The notes beneath the pieces were generated by a model that was not told the DNA's origin, did not search any database, and saw only the letters and a program-made list of their open reading frames with translations. From Deinococcus fonticola (GTDB lineage Bacteria; Deinococcota; Deinococci; Deinococcales; Deinococcaceae), in the NCBI RefSeq assembly GCF_004634215.1, contig NZ_SMMH01000019.1, positions 1-64,000 on the forward strand: a DNA stretch of 64,000 nt. The letters run 5' to 3'. Made by a program: the position numbers and the translations under genes. How positions within the stretch are numbered: position 1 is the first letter of the stretch; every line of letters starts with the position of its first letter. Below, piece after piece: positions 40,612 to 53,992 of this stretch.

Positions 40612-41838
40612 TTATTCGACTCGCAGGTAGATGGCTTTCAGGTATTCGGCCTCAGGGAAGCTGGCGTGATGGTCGGGCGCGTGGCGACTGGTGCGCAGTT
40701 CACGCACGGAGCGTCCGGTGCGGCGGGCGGCGGTGCGCACAGCCTGGAAGAACTCGTCGGCGCTGACGTGGGCGCTGCACGAGGCGCTGATCAGGATTCC
40801 CCCCGGCGCCAGTTTACTGAGGCCGTCGGTGGCGAGTTTCGCGTAGGCACGAATGGCTCCTGCGCGTTCGCTTTCGCGGCGGGCCAGCGAGGGCGGGTCG
40901 AGGATCACCAAGTCGAACTGACGCGGGGTGGTCCCCAGCCAGTCGAACACGTCGGCCTGCACGGTTTCATGCCGGGCACGCAGGCCAGGATTTAACTGGA
41001 AGTTGCGCCGCGCTCCTTCCAGGGCGTGCGGGCTGATGTCCACGCTGACGACCTCGGTGGCGCCGCCACGGGCCGCGTACAGGCTGAACCCTCCGCTGAA
41101 CGAGAAGGCGTTCAGGACGCGCCGGCCCGCCGCGAAGGTTTCGACCCGGCGGCGGTTCTCGCGCTGATCCAGAAAAAACCCGGTTTTCTGCCCCCGGCGC
41201 ACGTCGGCCTCGAAGTGCAGGCCGGATTCCTTGAAGATGACCGGGCCATCAGGCACGTCTCCCAGCAGCACCGCGCCGTCCATCAGGGCCACCTTGGCCG
41301 CCTGTTCCTGAATGTTGCGGCTGAGGCGCAGCACCACTGCGAAGCCGGAAAAGCGCTCTGCCAGCAAGTCGAGCAGCAGCGGCAACACTGGGAACCACGC
41401 CGCCGTGTACACCTTCATGACCAGCACCTGCGCGTAGCGGTCGAGCACCAGGCCCGGAAACCCGTCCGATTCACCGTTGATCAGCCGGAAGCCGTTGGTG
41501 GCGTGATCCTCGGCCACCGCGCCGAACAGCGCCGCGCGGCGAGCCAGCGCACTGTCGAGCCGGGCAGCCCACCACGCCGTATCGATGTTGACCGGAGCCC
41601 CCGCGTGCAGCACCCGCACCCGCAGCGGCGACGCCGGGTCGTACAGGCCGATCGCCAGAAAACGGTCACGGCGGTCGTAGATGACGGCCAGTTCGCCCGC
41701 TTCGCCGGGGCGGTTCTGCTCGCGGACGCTCGATTCGTACACCCAAGGGTGACCGGCCCGGATATGCGACTCGGCGGCGTTCGTGACGCGCAGGCGCAGG
41801 CGGGACGAACCGGGGGCGGGCTGGGCGGGCAAATTCAC
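40612..41838 (-). CDS. Class I SAM-dependent rRNA methyltransferase (RlmI-like)
   Basis: A 408-residue protein. An N-terminal PUA-type RNA-binding domain ([25 protein letters not shown]) is followed by a middle domain (residues about 85-215) and a Rossmann methyltransferase domain with SAM motif [16 protein letters not shown] and the catalytic-type motif [13 protein letters not shown]; the motif order is that of RlmI, which makes 5-methylcytosine in 23S rRNA. GTG 41838 is chosen: TATGCT lies 8 nt upstream and the protein then begins just before the PUA domain. Confidence 0.85.
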   Translation of the reverse strand: MNLPAQPAPGSSRLRLRVTNAAESHIRAGHPWVYESSVREQNRPGEAGELAVIYDRRDRFLAIGLYDPASPLRVRVLHAGAPVNIDTAWWAARLDSALARRAALFGAVAEDHATNGFRLINGESDGFPGLVLDRYAQVLVMKVYTAAWFPVLPLLLDLLAERFSGFAVVLRLSRNIQEQAAKVALMDGAVLLGDVPDGPVIFKESGLHFEADVRRGQKTGFFLDQRENRRRVETFAAGRRVLNAFSFSGGFSLYAARGGATEVVSVDISPHALEGARRNFQLNPGLRARHETVQADVFDWLGTTPRQFDLVILDPPSLARRESERAGAIRAYAKLATDGLSKLAPGGILISASCSAHVSADEFFQAVRTAARRTGRSVRELRTSRHAPDHHASFPEAEYLKAIYLRVE

Positions 41839-41981
41839 AAGAAAACAGCATACCGCAGTTGTGCAGCGCCGCGCCCGGGAAAAGTCACGTTGGTCTGGGC
41901 AGCAGGGCGTGCAGCGCAGTTGATGCAGCGCAGGCCGCAAGCCATCTTTCCTCAGGCCATGACCGCTTTCCACGCACCGCG

Positions 41982-41987
41982 TACACT
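41982..41987 (+). promoter_or_regulatory. -10 box (TACACT) of the ABC ATPase gene
   Basis: TACACT ends 6 nt before ATG 41994; the longer in-frame upstream extension is therefore rejected. Confidence 0.55.
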
Positions 41988-41993
41988 GTGACC

Positions 41994-43550
<1,557 letters not shown>

Positions 43551-43628
43551 ACCCCACACCCGACGCGGGTGTCTGGCTCCCCTGCCCGCGCCCAGATGGC
43601 AGGGCGCGGCTGTCGGACGGATGGTGCG

Positions 43629-43758
43629 AATTTCGTCTGTTCCGTCAACAAACCAGAACCTCACCGGTGGGTGAATTCCACGCCCGGAACCCGCCCCGCT
43701 CCCACTCGCTGTGCTCGGATTGAATCCCTTCGCCAGCGATTCAATTAGAGTCGATATG
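43629..43758 (-). repeat. Dispersed non-coding repeat, type 1 copy C
   Basis: Minus-orientation copy, homologous to 8740-8868 and 26590-26719. Plus-strand blocks: TTTCGTCTGTTCCGTCAACA near 43630, CTCACCGGTG and GTGAATTCCACGCCCGGAACC mid-repeat, GCTCGGATTGAATC near 43714-43727. The hairpin end pairs GGATTGAATC with GATTCAATTA-type sequence (8-bp perfect core ATTGAATC/GATTCAAT). It occupies most of the 334-bp gap between the ABC ATPase and bamA. Confidence 0.75.
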
Positions 43759-43884
43759 ACATGAGTGTCCGGTCAACCGACGTTCACCCTTCTCAGTTTG
43801 CCGTGTCCGACTGTGTGTCATGCACACGTGCCGCAGGTGGTGTCCCAACGCGCATTTTGCAGGCTGTGTCAAACTAGGAGAAGC

Positions 43885-46485
<2,601 letters not shown>

Positions 46486-46504
46486 AGCGTGTTATTTCCA
46501 TATC

Positions 46505-46534
46505 GGGCGTTGAAGGCGACTTCAGCGCCCTTTT
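46505..46534 (+). terminator. Rho-independent terminator of bamA
   Basis: GGGCGTTGAAG (46505-46515), loop GCGA, CTTCAGCGCCC (46520-46530; one G-U pair), then TTTT. Confidence 0.88.
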
Positions 46535-46698
46535 ACGTGCAGCGTTCTATAGGCGGCCGCGTGAGCTTGCCGGGTCAACCGTATACCGGGCGTCCTGAGC
46601 ATCCGGGACGCTGGTTGCTCCTGTTCGCTCTGCTTGCAACTTTGCAAGTCCGCCCGGCCCCGCCCAGTGACTTCGTAAGTGATGGGCCGGCATTCTGA

Positions 46699-47655
46699 TC
46701 ACTTCAACTTCAAGTCCTGCTCGTCCGGACTGACCTGACCGAATTTATCGCGCAGGAAGCGGCCGTTGGTCAGCAGCTCCTGTCCACCGGCATGCGTGCT
46801 GAATTCCACCAGCTTCTGCGCGGCGCTGAGCAGCAGTTCCAGCTGTTCGCACAGCAGGTCACGCCCGGTTCTGTGGCCCTCGATGGGCAGGGTGTCGGCG
46901 CGCGTGGGCGGCAGTTTCAGGTAAGCCTGCACGGCGGCGGGCGCGTACTCCTCGCGGATCGCGCGGGCTTCGTAGGCCGCCTGCGTACCGGTCTGGCCCT
47001 GCGCCGCCAGGGCTTTTTGCGCCTCGATGGTGCGCAGGTCGATGGCGACCAGCAGCGCCCGCGCCTGCGCCGGAAGGCGCTGATCCTGATGAAGCGCGTT
47101 CAGGCCCGTGTTGGGGCCCGAGCTGGCCGCGTACTGGGTAGCCTCCGGCGGTCTGGCTGACGGTGTCGGCACCGGAAGGCCTTCCGGAAGCTGGACAGGT
47201 TGAACGGGCGTGCCGGTGGTGCCCTGGGGAAGCTGGGCGGGCCTCTCGGGGCGTTCCGTGACCGTTTTGCCACGCACCTGGCCCCTTTGGCCGAGGGCCG
47301 AGAACGCCGTGAGTGCCAGGACGACCACCAGCGGGAACTTCAGCCAGCCGGCCCCCAGCCACATGAACGCTGCAGCGCTGAGCAGCGCCACCCCCAGCAG
47401 CGGCAGAGGCATGTGTCCACGGCGCGCGCCGCCCAGCCGGCTGAACAGGAAGGCCAGCAATAGACCCGCCGCCGGGTGAACCACCCAGTCCGCGCCCAGC
47501 AGGCAGCTCACCACCACCAGACCAGAGGCCAGAGCGAGCCCCCTGAAGTCCCTGCCACGCCCCGAGAACACCGTGGACGCGAAGTGCGCCGTGGTCAGCG
47601 CGCCCAGCAGTCCAGCCGCCCACCCCAGGTCAGGCATGGGCAGCAACCGGTTCAC
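46699..47655 (-). CDS. Membrane protein of unknown function
   Basis: A 318-residue protein. The N-terminal 125 residues contain four to five hydrophobic helices (WAAGLLGALTTAHFASTV, GLALASGLVVVSCLLGADWVV, PLLGVALLSAAAFMWLGAGWLKFPLVVVLALTAFSAL). A Pro-rich linker (130-170) follows, then a soluble helical domain (about 185-318; QYAASSGPN, REEYAPAAVQAYLKLPP) that recalls XpaC-like regulators, without certainty. The start is GTG 47655; ATG 47637 is an alternative. Neither has a good ribosome binding site. Confidence 0.65.
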   Translation of the reverse strand: MNRLLPMPDLGWAAGLLGALTTAHFASTVFSGRGRDFRGLALASGLVVVSCLLGADWVVHPAAGLLLAFLFSRLGGARRGHMPLPLLGVALLSAAAFMWLGAGWLKFPLVVVLALTAFSALGQRGQVRGKTVTERPERPAQLPQGTTGTPVQPVQLPEGLPVPTPSARPPEATQYAASSGPNTGLNALHQDQRLPAQARALLVAIDLRTIEAQKALAAQGQTGTQAAYEARAIREEYAPAAVQAYLKLPPTRADTLPIEGHRTGRDLLCEQLELLLSAAQKLVEFSTHAGGQELLTNGRFLRDKFGQVSPDEQDLKLK

Positions 47656-47841
47656 TTGAAACGCTGTTCACTGGCATTCCCCCATGGTAAACGCCTTTCG
47701 TGAAGTCATAAGCATTCCGGCCCTCAGTTATGCAATCACTGGGCAACCCGACTGGAACGAGATGGAACAACAAGGGTCTCGGAAGTGCAGTGCTTCCTGC
47801 GCAACAACGCCGCAGGGAGCACAAAACAAACGGGATGCTGA

Positions 47842-48606
47842 TCAGGAGCCCGTTAAGAAGCGAATCACCTCGCGGCGCAGGCGCTGACTGGTGTAATGGC
47901 CCACGTTCGGCAGCACCTGTTCCTGAAACAGGTGGGGAAGGCCCGCGGCCCCATAGGCGCGTTTGAACGCCTGCGCGGTAGGAGCGTGGTGCTCGGTGGT
48001 CGGAAACACCGCGTCCTGCGCCCCGCTGATCAGCAGCAGCGGTCGTGGGGGGAAGGACGCGGCGTGCTCGACGGGCCGGTAGCTGTCCAGAAAGTCGCGC
48101 AGGGCCGGGCGCGCGACCAGCGGTTCCCTCCACACGCCGGACGTGATGGCCGCCGCCACCTTCTGCACGCGCCCTTCGGTGCGGGGCAGGGTCAGGGCCA
48201 CGTACCCGCCCATGCTGGAACCGATTACCCACACCGGCAGCGCGCCGAACTCTGCGGCGACGGCGTCCAGCAGCGCGGGCGTCTGCGCCACGGTGCGCGA
48301 GACGCTTTCCCACACGTACTCGCGGGCATTGAGGCCGGCGGGCGTGTCCTCCTGCCGCTCACCATGCAGGGCCGCGTCCGGCAGCACCACCAGCACGTCC
48401 TGCGCGGTCAGGGCCGAGTACACGCCCAGTTTTCCTTCCTTGCTGGCCCAGGCCCCGTGAAACACCACGCACACCGCCCGCAGTGGCCGGTCGGTCAGGG
48501 GACGCTCCAGCAGGCAGGGCACGCCCGCCCAGACGCGCCGCTCCACCCGGCACGGCACGCCCGCCAGTTCCGACGCAGCGGGCGGATCAGGCAAGGGTTC
48601 AGGCAC
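47842..48606 (-). CDS. Alpha/beta hydrolase (dienelactone hydrolase/esterase-like)
   Basis: A 254-residue cytosolic hydrolase with VVFHGAWASKEGK, nucleophile elbow GSSMGGYVAL, an acid candidate in LLISGAQDAVFPT and terminal His in LPNVGHYTSQRL. The nearest families are BAAT/YuxL-like peptidases and esterases; the substrate is unknown. The ATG overlaps the end of the histidine-phosphatase gene by 8 nt, making it the last gene of a coupled run. Confidence 0.78.
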   Translation of the reverse strand: MPEPLPDPPAASELAGVPCRVERRVWAGVPCLLERPLTDRPLRAVCVVFHGAWASKEGKLGVYSALTAQDVLVVLPDAALHGERQEDTPAGLNAREYVWESVSRTVAQTPALLDAVAAEFGALPVWVIGSSMGGYVALTLPRTEGRVQKVAAAITSGVWREPLVARPALRDFLDSYRPVEHAASFPPRPLLLISGAQDAVFPTTEHHAPTAQAFKRAYGAAGLPHLFQEQVLPNVGHYTSQRLRREVIRFLTGS

Positions 48607-49132
48607 AGCAGTCCTCCAGCCGGTACGGGGCGCGGGCCGGTTCCAGCACCCACACGTCCGGATTTTTCAGGGCAGCCCAGCCGCCAAAATCGAGGCCGAG
48701 CAGGAGGGCCAGCAGGTTGCCGTGCGTGACCAGCACGGTCAGCCCTGCCGGGTCACGCGCCGCGTTCAGGGCGTTCAGTGCGCGGGTGCTGGCCTCCTGG
48801 CCCGACTCGCCCCCCGGAAACGCCAGCGCCGGAGCGTCGAAGCTCTGTCTCAGGGCCGTCTGCCACGACGGTAAATGGCCGCCGCTCAACCTTCGTTCAG
48901 TCAGGCGTTCATCCATCTGTACCGGCAGATCCAGCCGGGCGGCCAGCGGCCGAATGGTCTGCACCGCCCGGAGCCAGGGGCTGCTGACGATGCGGGTAAT
49001 GTCGACCTCCCCAAGTTGTTCGGCCAGTTGCGTGGCTTGCCGTTCGCCTTCGGGGGTCAGCGGCGCGTCCGGTTCCTGCCCACCCGCCCGCGCATGACGA
49101 ATCAGAATCACGGTTCCAGCCGGGAATTTCAC
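48599..49132 (-). CDS. Histidine phosphatase family protein (SixA-like)
   Basis: A 177-residue phosphoglycerate-mutase-fold protein. The catalytic motif is LIRHARAGGQ (His near residue 11), the second phosphate-binding Arg is in SSPWLRAVQT, and the second His is in LVTHGNLLALL. The substrate is unknown. GTG 49132 overlaps the FAD oxidoreductase stop (GTGA); the longer in-frame start lies inside that gene and is rejected. Confidence 0.82.
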   Translation of the reverse strand: MKFPAGTVILIRHARAGGQEPDAPLTPEGERQATQLAEQLGEVDITRIVSSPWLRAVQTIRPLAARLDLPVQMDERLTERRLSGGHLPSWQTALRQSFDAPALAFPGGESGQEASTRALNALNAARDPAGLTVLVTHGNLLALLLGLDFGGWAALKNPDVWVLEPARAPYRLEDCCA

Positions 49133-50625
49133 ACCAGGCCCCCCAGACGGCGCATCTCCGCTTGCAGCGCGCTCACGTCCACCGCCCGGACAGCTCCAGC
49201 ATGGTTTTTCGCGGCCCACGCCGCCGCGATCCCGGCGGCCTCGCCCATGGTGTGGCAGTTCTGCTGCACGCGAATGCTGGACTGCGCCTCGAAGGTGCTG
49301 CTGGCCGCCCGGCCCGGCACCAGCAGGTTCCCCACGCCCTGCGGCACCAGACAGCGGAAGGGGATCTCGTGGTAGGCGTCCCTGGCGAAATACGCGGCCT
49401 CACCGTCGCGCTCGTGCAGCAGCTTCGCGCCGCCCTTCACGCTGTGAATGTCGACCGGGTAGTGGTTGCGGCAGATGCTGTCCGGGAACTTGCGGCAATC
49501 CAGGATGTCCTCCACGCTCAAGGTGTACTCCCCGACGATGCGGCGCGTCTCACGAACCCCGACCATGGGGGCCACCACGCCGACGAACGCCGCCTCACAG
49601 CCCGGCAGGAACTGGCGGCAGAAGGCGGTCAGGCGCTCGATGGCGGCCCGTCCGTCGGTCTGCGCCGCCGAAAGCTGCCACGGGTCTGCGCCGTCGTTCA
49701 GGTCTGCGCGAATACGCGGGCAGTTGAACGACAACTCGCCCGGACGGCCCGGCACGCTGAAGGCCTGGAAGTAATCGCCGTCGCGCTCCAGCAGCACGCC
49801 GCCCTGCACCGCCTGCCGGAAGAGGGGTTCCAGGGTGGACTTGCGCCCCCACACCATCCAGAAGTGAAGGAACTCCGGCGATTCCTGCCCCTGCCCGTTC
49901 TCGCACAGGAAAGCCATCAACCGCGCCGTGTCCACGCCTGCCAGCGTGAAGCGCAGACTCATGGCCTGGTGCAGCCCGTCCTCGTCCCCCGCGTGAAACG
50001 GCACGCCCGCCCCCGCCGCCACGTCCGCGTCCCCGGTGGCGTCGATAAAGACGGCGGCGCGAAGGGCTTGCAGGCCGCCCTTGTTGTGAATGACGAGAGC
50101 GGAGATTCGGCTTGTGGCTAGTGGCGCGTGGCGTGTGGAGAGGGCGTGGAGCGTGAATCGTGAATCGTGGGAAAAGACGGATGTGGCGTTCAATTCCTCG
50201 ATCATCTTTTGGCCTGCTGCCTGCGGCCTTCCGCTTTCTGTCAGCAGCGGTTTCACGACCTGCGTGTGGTACAGCACTTCCCCGCCGGCTTCGAGCAGCA
50301 TCTGTTCCAGCACGAACTTCAGGCCCTCGGGGTTGAACCAGTTGTCGTTGCCGCCCCCGTCGGTGGCCCCGTCTCCCCGGCCATGCAGGCGGCGCTTGAG
50401 TTCGTCGGTCAGGCCCCGGTTCAGGTTCTGCCCGTCACTCACGTTGCGCATCAGGGGCGTCACCCAGGCGTTGGTGCCGGTACCGCCCAGGCTGCCCTGC
50501 GCCTCGACCACCAGCACGCTGGCCCCGGCGCGGGCCGCCGCAATTCCGGCCATAGCGCCTGCGGTGCCGCCCCCGGCCACGATCACGTCCCAGGTTCGCT
50601 GGGAAGTGGTGTATGAAAGGGTCAT
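49129..50625 (-). CDS. FAD-dependent oxidoreductase with in-frame insertion
   Basis: A 498-residue FAD_oxidored-family protein. The Rossmann FAD site is VIVAGGGTAGAMAGIAAARAGASVLVVE (15-41), followed by GGTGTNAWVTPL and ATGDADVAAGAGVPF. Residues about 129-175 interrupt the expected strand pair between TQVVKPLL and SALVIHNKGGLQAL with sequence unlike the family (rich in His, Ser, Arg). The corresponding DNA (50101-50241) is low-complexity, with a tandem GTGAATC and GTGGCG-like runs, suggesting a repeat that inserted in frame. It overlaps the genes on both sides by 4 nt. Whether the protein is still active is not known. Confidence 0.8.
   Translation of the reverse strand: MTLSYTTSQRTWDVIVAGGGTAGAMAGIAAARAGASVLVVEAQGSLGGTGTNAWVTPLMRNVSDGQNLNRGLTDELKRRLHGRGDGATDGGGNDNWFNPEGLKFVLEQMLLEAGGEVLYHTQVVKPLLTESGRPQAAGQKMIEELNATSVFSHDSRFTLHALSTRHAPLATSRISALVIHNKGGLQALRAAVFIDATGDADVAAGAGVPFHAGDEDGLHQAMSLRFTLAGVDTARLMAFLCENGQGQESPEFLHFWMVWGRKSTLEPLFRQAVQGGVLLERDGDYFQAFSVPGRPGELSFNCPRIRADLNDGADPWQLSAAQTDGRAAIERLTAFCRQFLPGCEAAFVGVVAPMVGVRETRRIVGEYTLSVEDILDCRKFPDSICRNHYPVDIHSVKGGAKLLHERDGEAAYFARDAYHEIPFRCLVPQGVGNLLVPGRAASSTFEAQSSIRVQQNCHTMGEAAGIAAAWAAKNHAGAVRAVDVSALQAEMRRLGGLV
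50101..50241 (-). repeat. Low-complexity insertion inside the FAD oxidoreductase gene
   Basis: About 141 bp (47 codons, a multiple of three). On the plus strand it contains GTGGCGCGTGGCGTGTGG, two direct GTGAATC copies, and a GCCTTCCGCTTTCTG segment; 55690-55704 has the near-identical GCCTTCCGCCTTCTG. It interrupts an otherwise normal family alignment. The boundaries are judged from protein family expectation and are approximate. Confidence 0.5.
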
Positions 50626-51029
50626 TCTGGTTGCACCACACCGATCTCCTGCCCATTCAGGCGCACAGTAATGGCCTGACTGATACGGTAACGATCACTG
50701 TAAAACGTGCCCGGCGGAAGGATCAGGCTGACTTTTTGTATGCTTCCGGCTTCCGTTGTGCAGGCTTCAGGTGGTGGAGTGGTCAGAAGATCGATATTCA
50801 CAGTATTTCCTTCACGTTTCACGTTCAGGTTTTGGAAGGGATCGCAGGAATGGTAATTCGTTTCCCAGGTGATCAGGCGTGCGCCGGGCTGGTCAGGAAC
50901 TTCCTGCATGCTGGCCCGAACTGCCGTCATGTGCCGGGGCTCCTCCACCTTCGCTTGCTCAGGCGCTGGGTCTTTTTTCGTCTGGCAGGCCGTGAGAAGG
51001 AACAGGCCGAGCAGAAGAACCCGATTCAC
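50622..51029 (-). CDS. Small predicted lipoprotein
   Basis: A 135-residue protein with a lipoprotein signal (MNRVLLLGLFLLTAC, lipidated Cys at 15), a charged linker, then a beta-rich domain with two further cysteines (C62, C90 region) that may form a disulfide. No family recognised. GTG 51029 overlaps the preceding lipoprotein stop and its own stop overlaps the FAD gene start, so four or five genes here are translationally chained. Confidence 0.7.
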   Translation of the reverse strand: MNRVLLLGLFLLTACQTKKDPAPEQAKVEEPRHMTAVRASMQEVPDQPGARLITWETNYHSCDPFQNLNVKREGNTVNIDLLTTPPPEACTTEAGSIQKVSLILPPGTFYSDRYRISQAITVRLNGQEIGVVQPE

Positions 51030-51400
51030 TTGACCTCGACCTTGCCCCAGCTTTTGCCGTTCACCACAACTTCGAAGGGGTTGGTGCGGCCCACCGCGCC
51101 GGAGTCCACGTAAGTCAGGGTTTGCTCGGCGTAAACAGCGGGGCAGGCGACTTGCAGGCCGTTATTCGTGGCACTGGCCTCCAGGGAAAGGATGCTGGCA
51201 GTACGCTTGACAAGCAGAAGACGCTGGTCTTTGTCGTTGCAGCCCAGGCTGTACTTCACGGTTACGCTCAGGTCTGCGCCGGGCGCGAGGAGAGCAGGGA
51301 TGTCCACGGCGACCACGTTCAGCGGCACGGTGCGCGAGACCGGCACGACACCGCAGGCGGTCAGACCGGCAAGAATGCCCAGCAAAACGAGTCTTTTCAT
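51026..51400 (-). CDS. Small predicted lipoprotein
   Basis: A 124-residue protein with lipobox GLTAC (Cys 16), a beta-sandwich-like body (VPLNVVAVDIPALLAPGADLSVTVKYSLGC) and two later Cys. AAGGAGG lies ahead of the ATG. It is the first gene of the overlapping run of two lipoproteins, FAD oxidoreductase, phosphatase and hydrolase. It resembles its neighbour only in layout; no family recognised. Confidence 0.68.
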   Translation of the reverse strand: MKRLVLLGILAGLTACGVVPVSRTVPLNVVAVDIPALLAPGADLSVTVKYSLGCNDKDQRLLLVKRTASILSLEASATNNGLQVACPAVYAEQTLTYVDSGAVGRTNPFEVVVNGKSWGKVEVK

Positions 51401-51496
51401 GCTTGTACGCCTCCTTCAAGGCTCCCGAAGATCAGTCGAGGATTTATCCCCATTGTAGACGTCAGCGGGAATGCCGCCTGGCGAAGGAAAGCGGGA

Positions 51497-51525
51497 AAAC
51501 CGCCGCAGTCCTCGCGGGGCGGTTT
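51497..51525 (-). terminator. Terminator after the sugar permease genes
   Basis: AAACCGCC (51497-51504) is complementary to GGCGGTTT (51518-51525); on the minus strand the stem ends in TTTTCCC. It separates the permease pair from the lipoprotein run. Confidence 0.7.
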
Positions 51526-51539
51526 CGTTCTTCCCGAGC

Positions 51540-52463
51540 TTAGCCCTTCACGGCGCCTTCCAGGCCCTTCATGAAGTATTTTTGCCCGAACGCGAACACG
51601 ATCAGAATGGGAAGAATGGCGATCACAGCCCCAGCCATGACCGCGCGGCTGTTGGTGCTGAACGTGCCGGACAGTTCCAGCAGGCCCGCCGAGAGGGGCA
51701 TCAGGTTCTTGTCGGGCAGCATGGTTCTGGCCCACAGGAAGCTGTTCCAGTACGCCACGAACTCCAGGATGCTGAAGGCGGCGATGGTGGGCAGGGCCAG
51801 CGGGAGCATGATGCTGCGCCAGATTTTCAGTTCGCTGGCCCCATCGATGCGGGCGGCCTCGATCAGTTCGATGGGCACGCTCAGGTACGCCTGCCGGATC
51901 AGGAACAGGCCCACAATGGACGCTGCGCCGGGCAGCACCACCGCGAAGTACTGCTTCACCATGTCCAGAATCGGGTTCGTCTGCGACAGCAACCCCAGCT
52001 TGATGGTGCTGATGTAATTCACGATCAGGCCCGACTCGTTGGGCAACACCATCAGCGCCAGGATGGCGTAGAAGATCAGGTCACGGCCCGGAAAACGCAT
52101 CTTGGCGAGCGGGTAGGCGGCCAGGGTGGCCAGCGTGACCGACAGCGTAATCCCGAGGGTGCAGATGATGACGCTGTTCAGGATCAGCCGCCAGAACGGG
52201 ACGGTGGTGCCTTTCCAGACCTCCAGGTAATTTTTGAAACTGATGCCCCTGGGCAGGATTTTCGCCTCGTAGATGCTGCCGCCGGGTTCCAGGCTGGTAA
52301 TGATCGTCCAGTAGAACGGGTACAGCATGATCAGCGCGATGACGGTCAGCACCAGGTACGCGAGGAAGTTGCTGAGGCGCTGGCGCTGCTGGCGTTTCGC
52401 CTTGAGTTCAGCGGCGGTGCGGGCGAATTCGTCGGTCATGACGGCGCGGTTGGGGTCAGGCAT
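51540..52463 (-). CDS. Carbohydrate ABC transporter permease, MalG type
   Basis: A 307-residue inner-membrane permease with six predicted helices and the EAA loop EAARIDGASELKIWRSIMLPLALP. It pairs with the MalF-type permease upstream, whose stop it overlaps by 8 nt. No binding protein or ATPase is adjacent, so the sugar is unknown; shared MsmX-type ATPases are common for such systems. Confidence 0.9.
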   Translation of the reverse strand: MPDPNRAVMTDEFARTAAELKAKRQQRQRLSNFLAYLVLTVIALIMLYPFYWTIITSLEPGGSIYEAKILPRGISFKNYLEVWKGTTVPFWRLILNSVIICTLGITLSVTLATLAAYPLAKMRFPGRDLIFYAILALMVLPNESGLIVNYISTIKLGLLSQTNPILDMVKQYFAVVLPGAASIVGLFLIRQAYLSVPIELIEAARIDGASELKIWRSIMLPLALPTIAAFSILEFVAYWNSFLWARTMLPDKNLMPLSAGLLELSGTFSTNSRAVMAGAVIAILPILIVFAFGQKYFMKGLEGAVKG

Positions 52464-53391
52464 CGGCTTTGCCTCCGCGCGTCAGTTTGAAGTTCAGGAT
52501 GCCGAAGATGATGCTGATGAACGCGATGATGATGCCTCCCGCCGCCGCCAGGCCGTACTTGAAGTCGTAGAAGGCCCGCGAGTAGGTGTAGAACAGCGCC
52601 GAGTACGTGCTTCCGGCGGGGCCGCCCCCGGTCATCACGTAAATTTCCTCGAAGACCTTGATGGCGCTGATGGTCGAGAGCAGGCTGCACACCAGAATGG
52701 TGGGGCGCAGGCTGGGCAGGGTGATGTTCCAGAAGACCTGGGTGCGGGTGGCCCCGTCGATGACGGCCGCTTCCTCCAGTTCGGTGCTGATGCTCTGCAA
52801 GCCTGCCAGGTACAGCACCATGTAGTAGCCGATGCCTTTCCAGAGGGTCACGAACATGACCGCCAGCAGCGCCGTGGCGGGGTTGTTCAGCAGGCCGCGG
52901 TCTTCTTTCATCAGGCCCAGGGCCATCAGAACCGTGTTGACCGGGCCGCTCTGCTGGTACAGCCACGACCACATCAGCCCCACCACCGCGAAACTGGTGA
53001 CCACCGGCACGTAGTAGGCGGTGCGAAAAAACCCGATGCCCCGCAGCGGGCGGTTGACCAGCAGAGCCACCAGAATGCTGATGACCTGAATGACCGGCAC
53101 CACCAGGATGTACTTCAGGCTGTTTTTCAGGCCGGACCAGAACTGCTCGTCGCGGAACAGTTCGCGGAAGTTTTCCAGCCCCACCCACTCGGGCGGGTTG
53201 ATGATGTTGTACTTCGTGAACGCCAGAAAAGTTCCGAAGATGACAGGCCAGGTGTGGAAAATCAGCAACAGCAGCAGGAACGGCAGCATGAAGGCGTAGG
53301 CGATCACGGTGTTTCTCGCGGTGACTTTCGCGCCGCTGGCCCCCTGCTGGTGCTGTGCACGGCGTGAAACGCGCCGGGGAGTGGAGGTCAT
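52456..53391 (-). CDS. Carbohydrate ABC transporter permease, MalF type
   Basis: A 311-residue inner-membrane permease with about six helices and the EAA loop EEAAVIDGATRTQVFWNITLPSLRP. The short form lacks the large MalF periplasmic loop, as in most Gram-positive-type sugar permeases. TACACT (minus strand, 53398-53403) lies 6 nt before the ATG, implying a leaderless two-gene message. Confidence 0.9.
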   Translation of the reverse strand: MTSTPRRVSRRAQHQQGASGAKVTARNTVIAYAFMLPFLLLLLIFHTWPVIFGTFLAFTKYNIINPPEWVGLENFRELFRDEQFWSGLKNSLKYILVVPVIQVISILVALLVNRPLRGIGFFRTAYYVPVVTSFAVVGLMWSWLYQQSGPVNTVLMALGLMKEDRGLLNNPATALLAVMFVTLWKGIGYYMVLYLAGLQSISTELEEAAVIDGATRTQVFWNITLPSLRPTILVCSLLSTISAIKVFEEIYVMTGGGPAGSTYSALFYTYSRAFYDFKYGLAAAGGIIIAFISIIFGILNFKLTRGGKADA

Positions 53392-53470
53392 TCGGGAAGT
53401 GTAGCGAACCCTGACGGCCCAGGCATGAAAAACCCCCCCGGGAAGGGAGAGGACAGACTCAAACCTGGAG

Positions 53471-53992
53471 CTACGATCTGTCGAGGTCGTTTTTTACGTC
53501 CTGCGCAGTGTCCTTCGCCGTCTGCGAGACCTTGTCAGCCGCGTCGCTGGCCGTATCCTTCATGCGCCCGGCCGCGTCCGAGGCGTCACGGCCCATCTTC
53601 TGGGCGGCGTCTTGCATGTCCTGCCCGGCCTTGCTGGCCCCCTCCTGCGCCCTGTCGGCCATCCGGCTCGCCTCGGCTTTCAGGCGTTCCGCTTCGGCTT
53701 TCGCCCGGTCGGCGTACTCGCTCGCCCTGCTTTTCGCCTCCGTCAGGGCGCTGTTCATCTGGGCATCCACGTCTTTCATATGGCCCTGGTAGCTCGTCTT
53801 GTGCCCCTCGGCGCGGGCGCGGGCCGCCGCCGCGTCGGCGCGGTCTCTGGCATTTTCCTCCGGGTCGTTCCCGATGTTGGCGGCCACGTCGTGTATCACC
53901 GCCTTCGTGCGGTCGACCAGTTCGTCCGCGCCGGCTTTCGCCACGTCCAGCACCGATTCCAGCAGGCCCCTGTCCTTTTTACTGTCCGTCAT
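53471..53992 (-). CDS. LEA group 3-like, alanine-rich amphipathic helical protein
   Basis: A 173-residue hydrophilic protein, almost entirely Ala, Asp, Lys, Arg, Glu, Ser and Met with no Trp or Cys and only two Tyr. From about residue 85 it follows loose 11-residue repeats (A-x-x-x-K/R-A-E-A-x-x-x; DAAQKMGRDASDAAGRMKDTASDAADK), the pattern of group 3 late-embryogenesis-abundant proteins, which protect proteins and membranes during drying. D. radiodurans has such LEA-like desiccation proteins. CATGCT lies 6 nt before the ATG. A YtxH- or CsbD-like stress protein is the alternative reading. Confidence 0.75.
   Translation of the reverse strand: MTDSKKDRGLLESVLDVAKAGADELVDRTKAVIHDVAANIGNDPEENARDRADAAAARARAEGHKTSYQGHMKDVDAQMNSALTEAKSRASEYADRAKAEAERLKAEASRMADRAQEGASKAGQDMQDAAQKMGRDASDAAGRMKDTASDAADKVSQTAKDTAQDVKNDLDRS

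Noticed and set aside
43555..43571. ACACCC/GGGTGT hairpin after the ABC ATPase as a terminator
   Set aside because: Only six base pairs and no T run; kept as a remark, not as a terminator feature.
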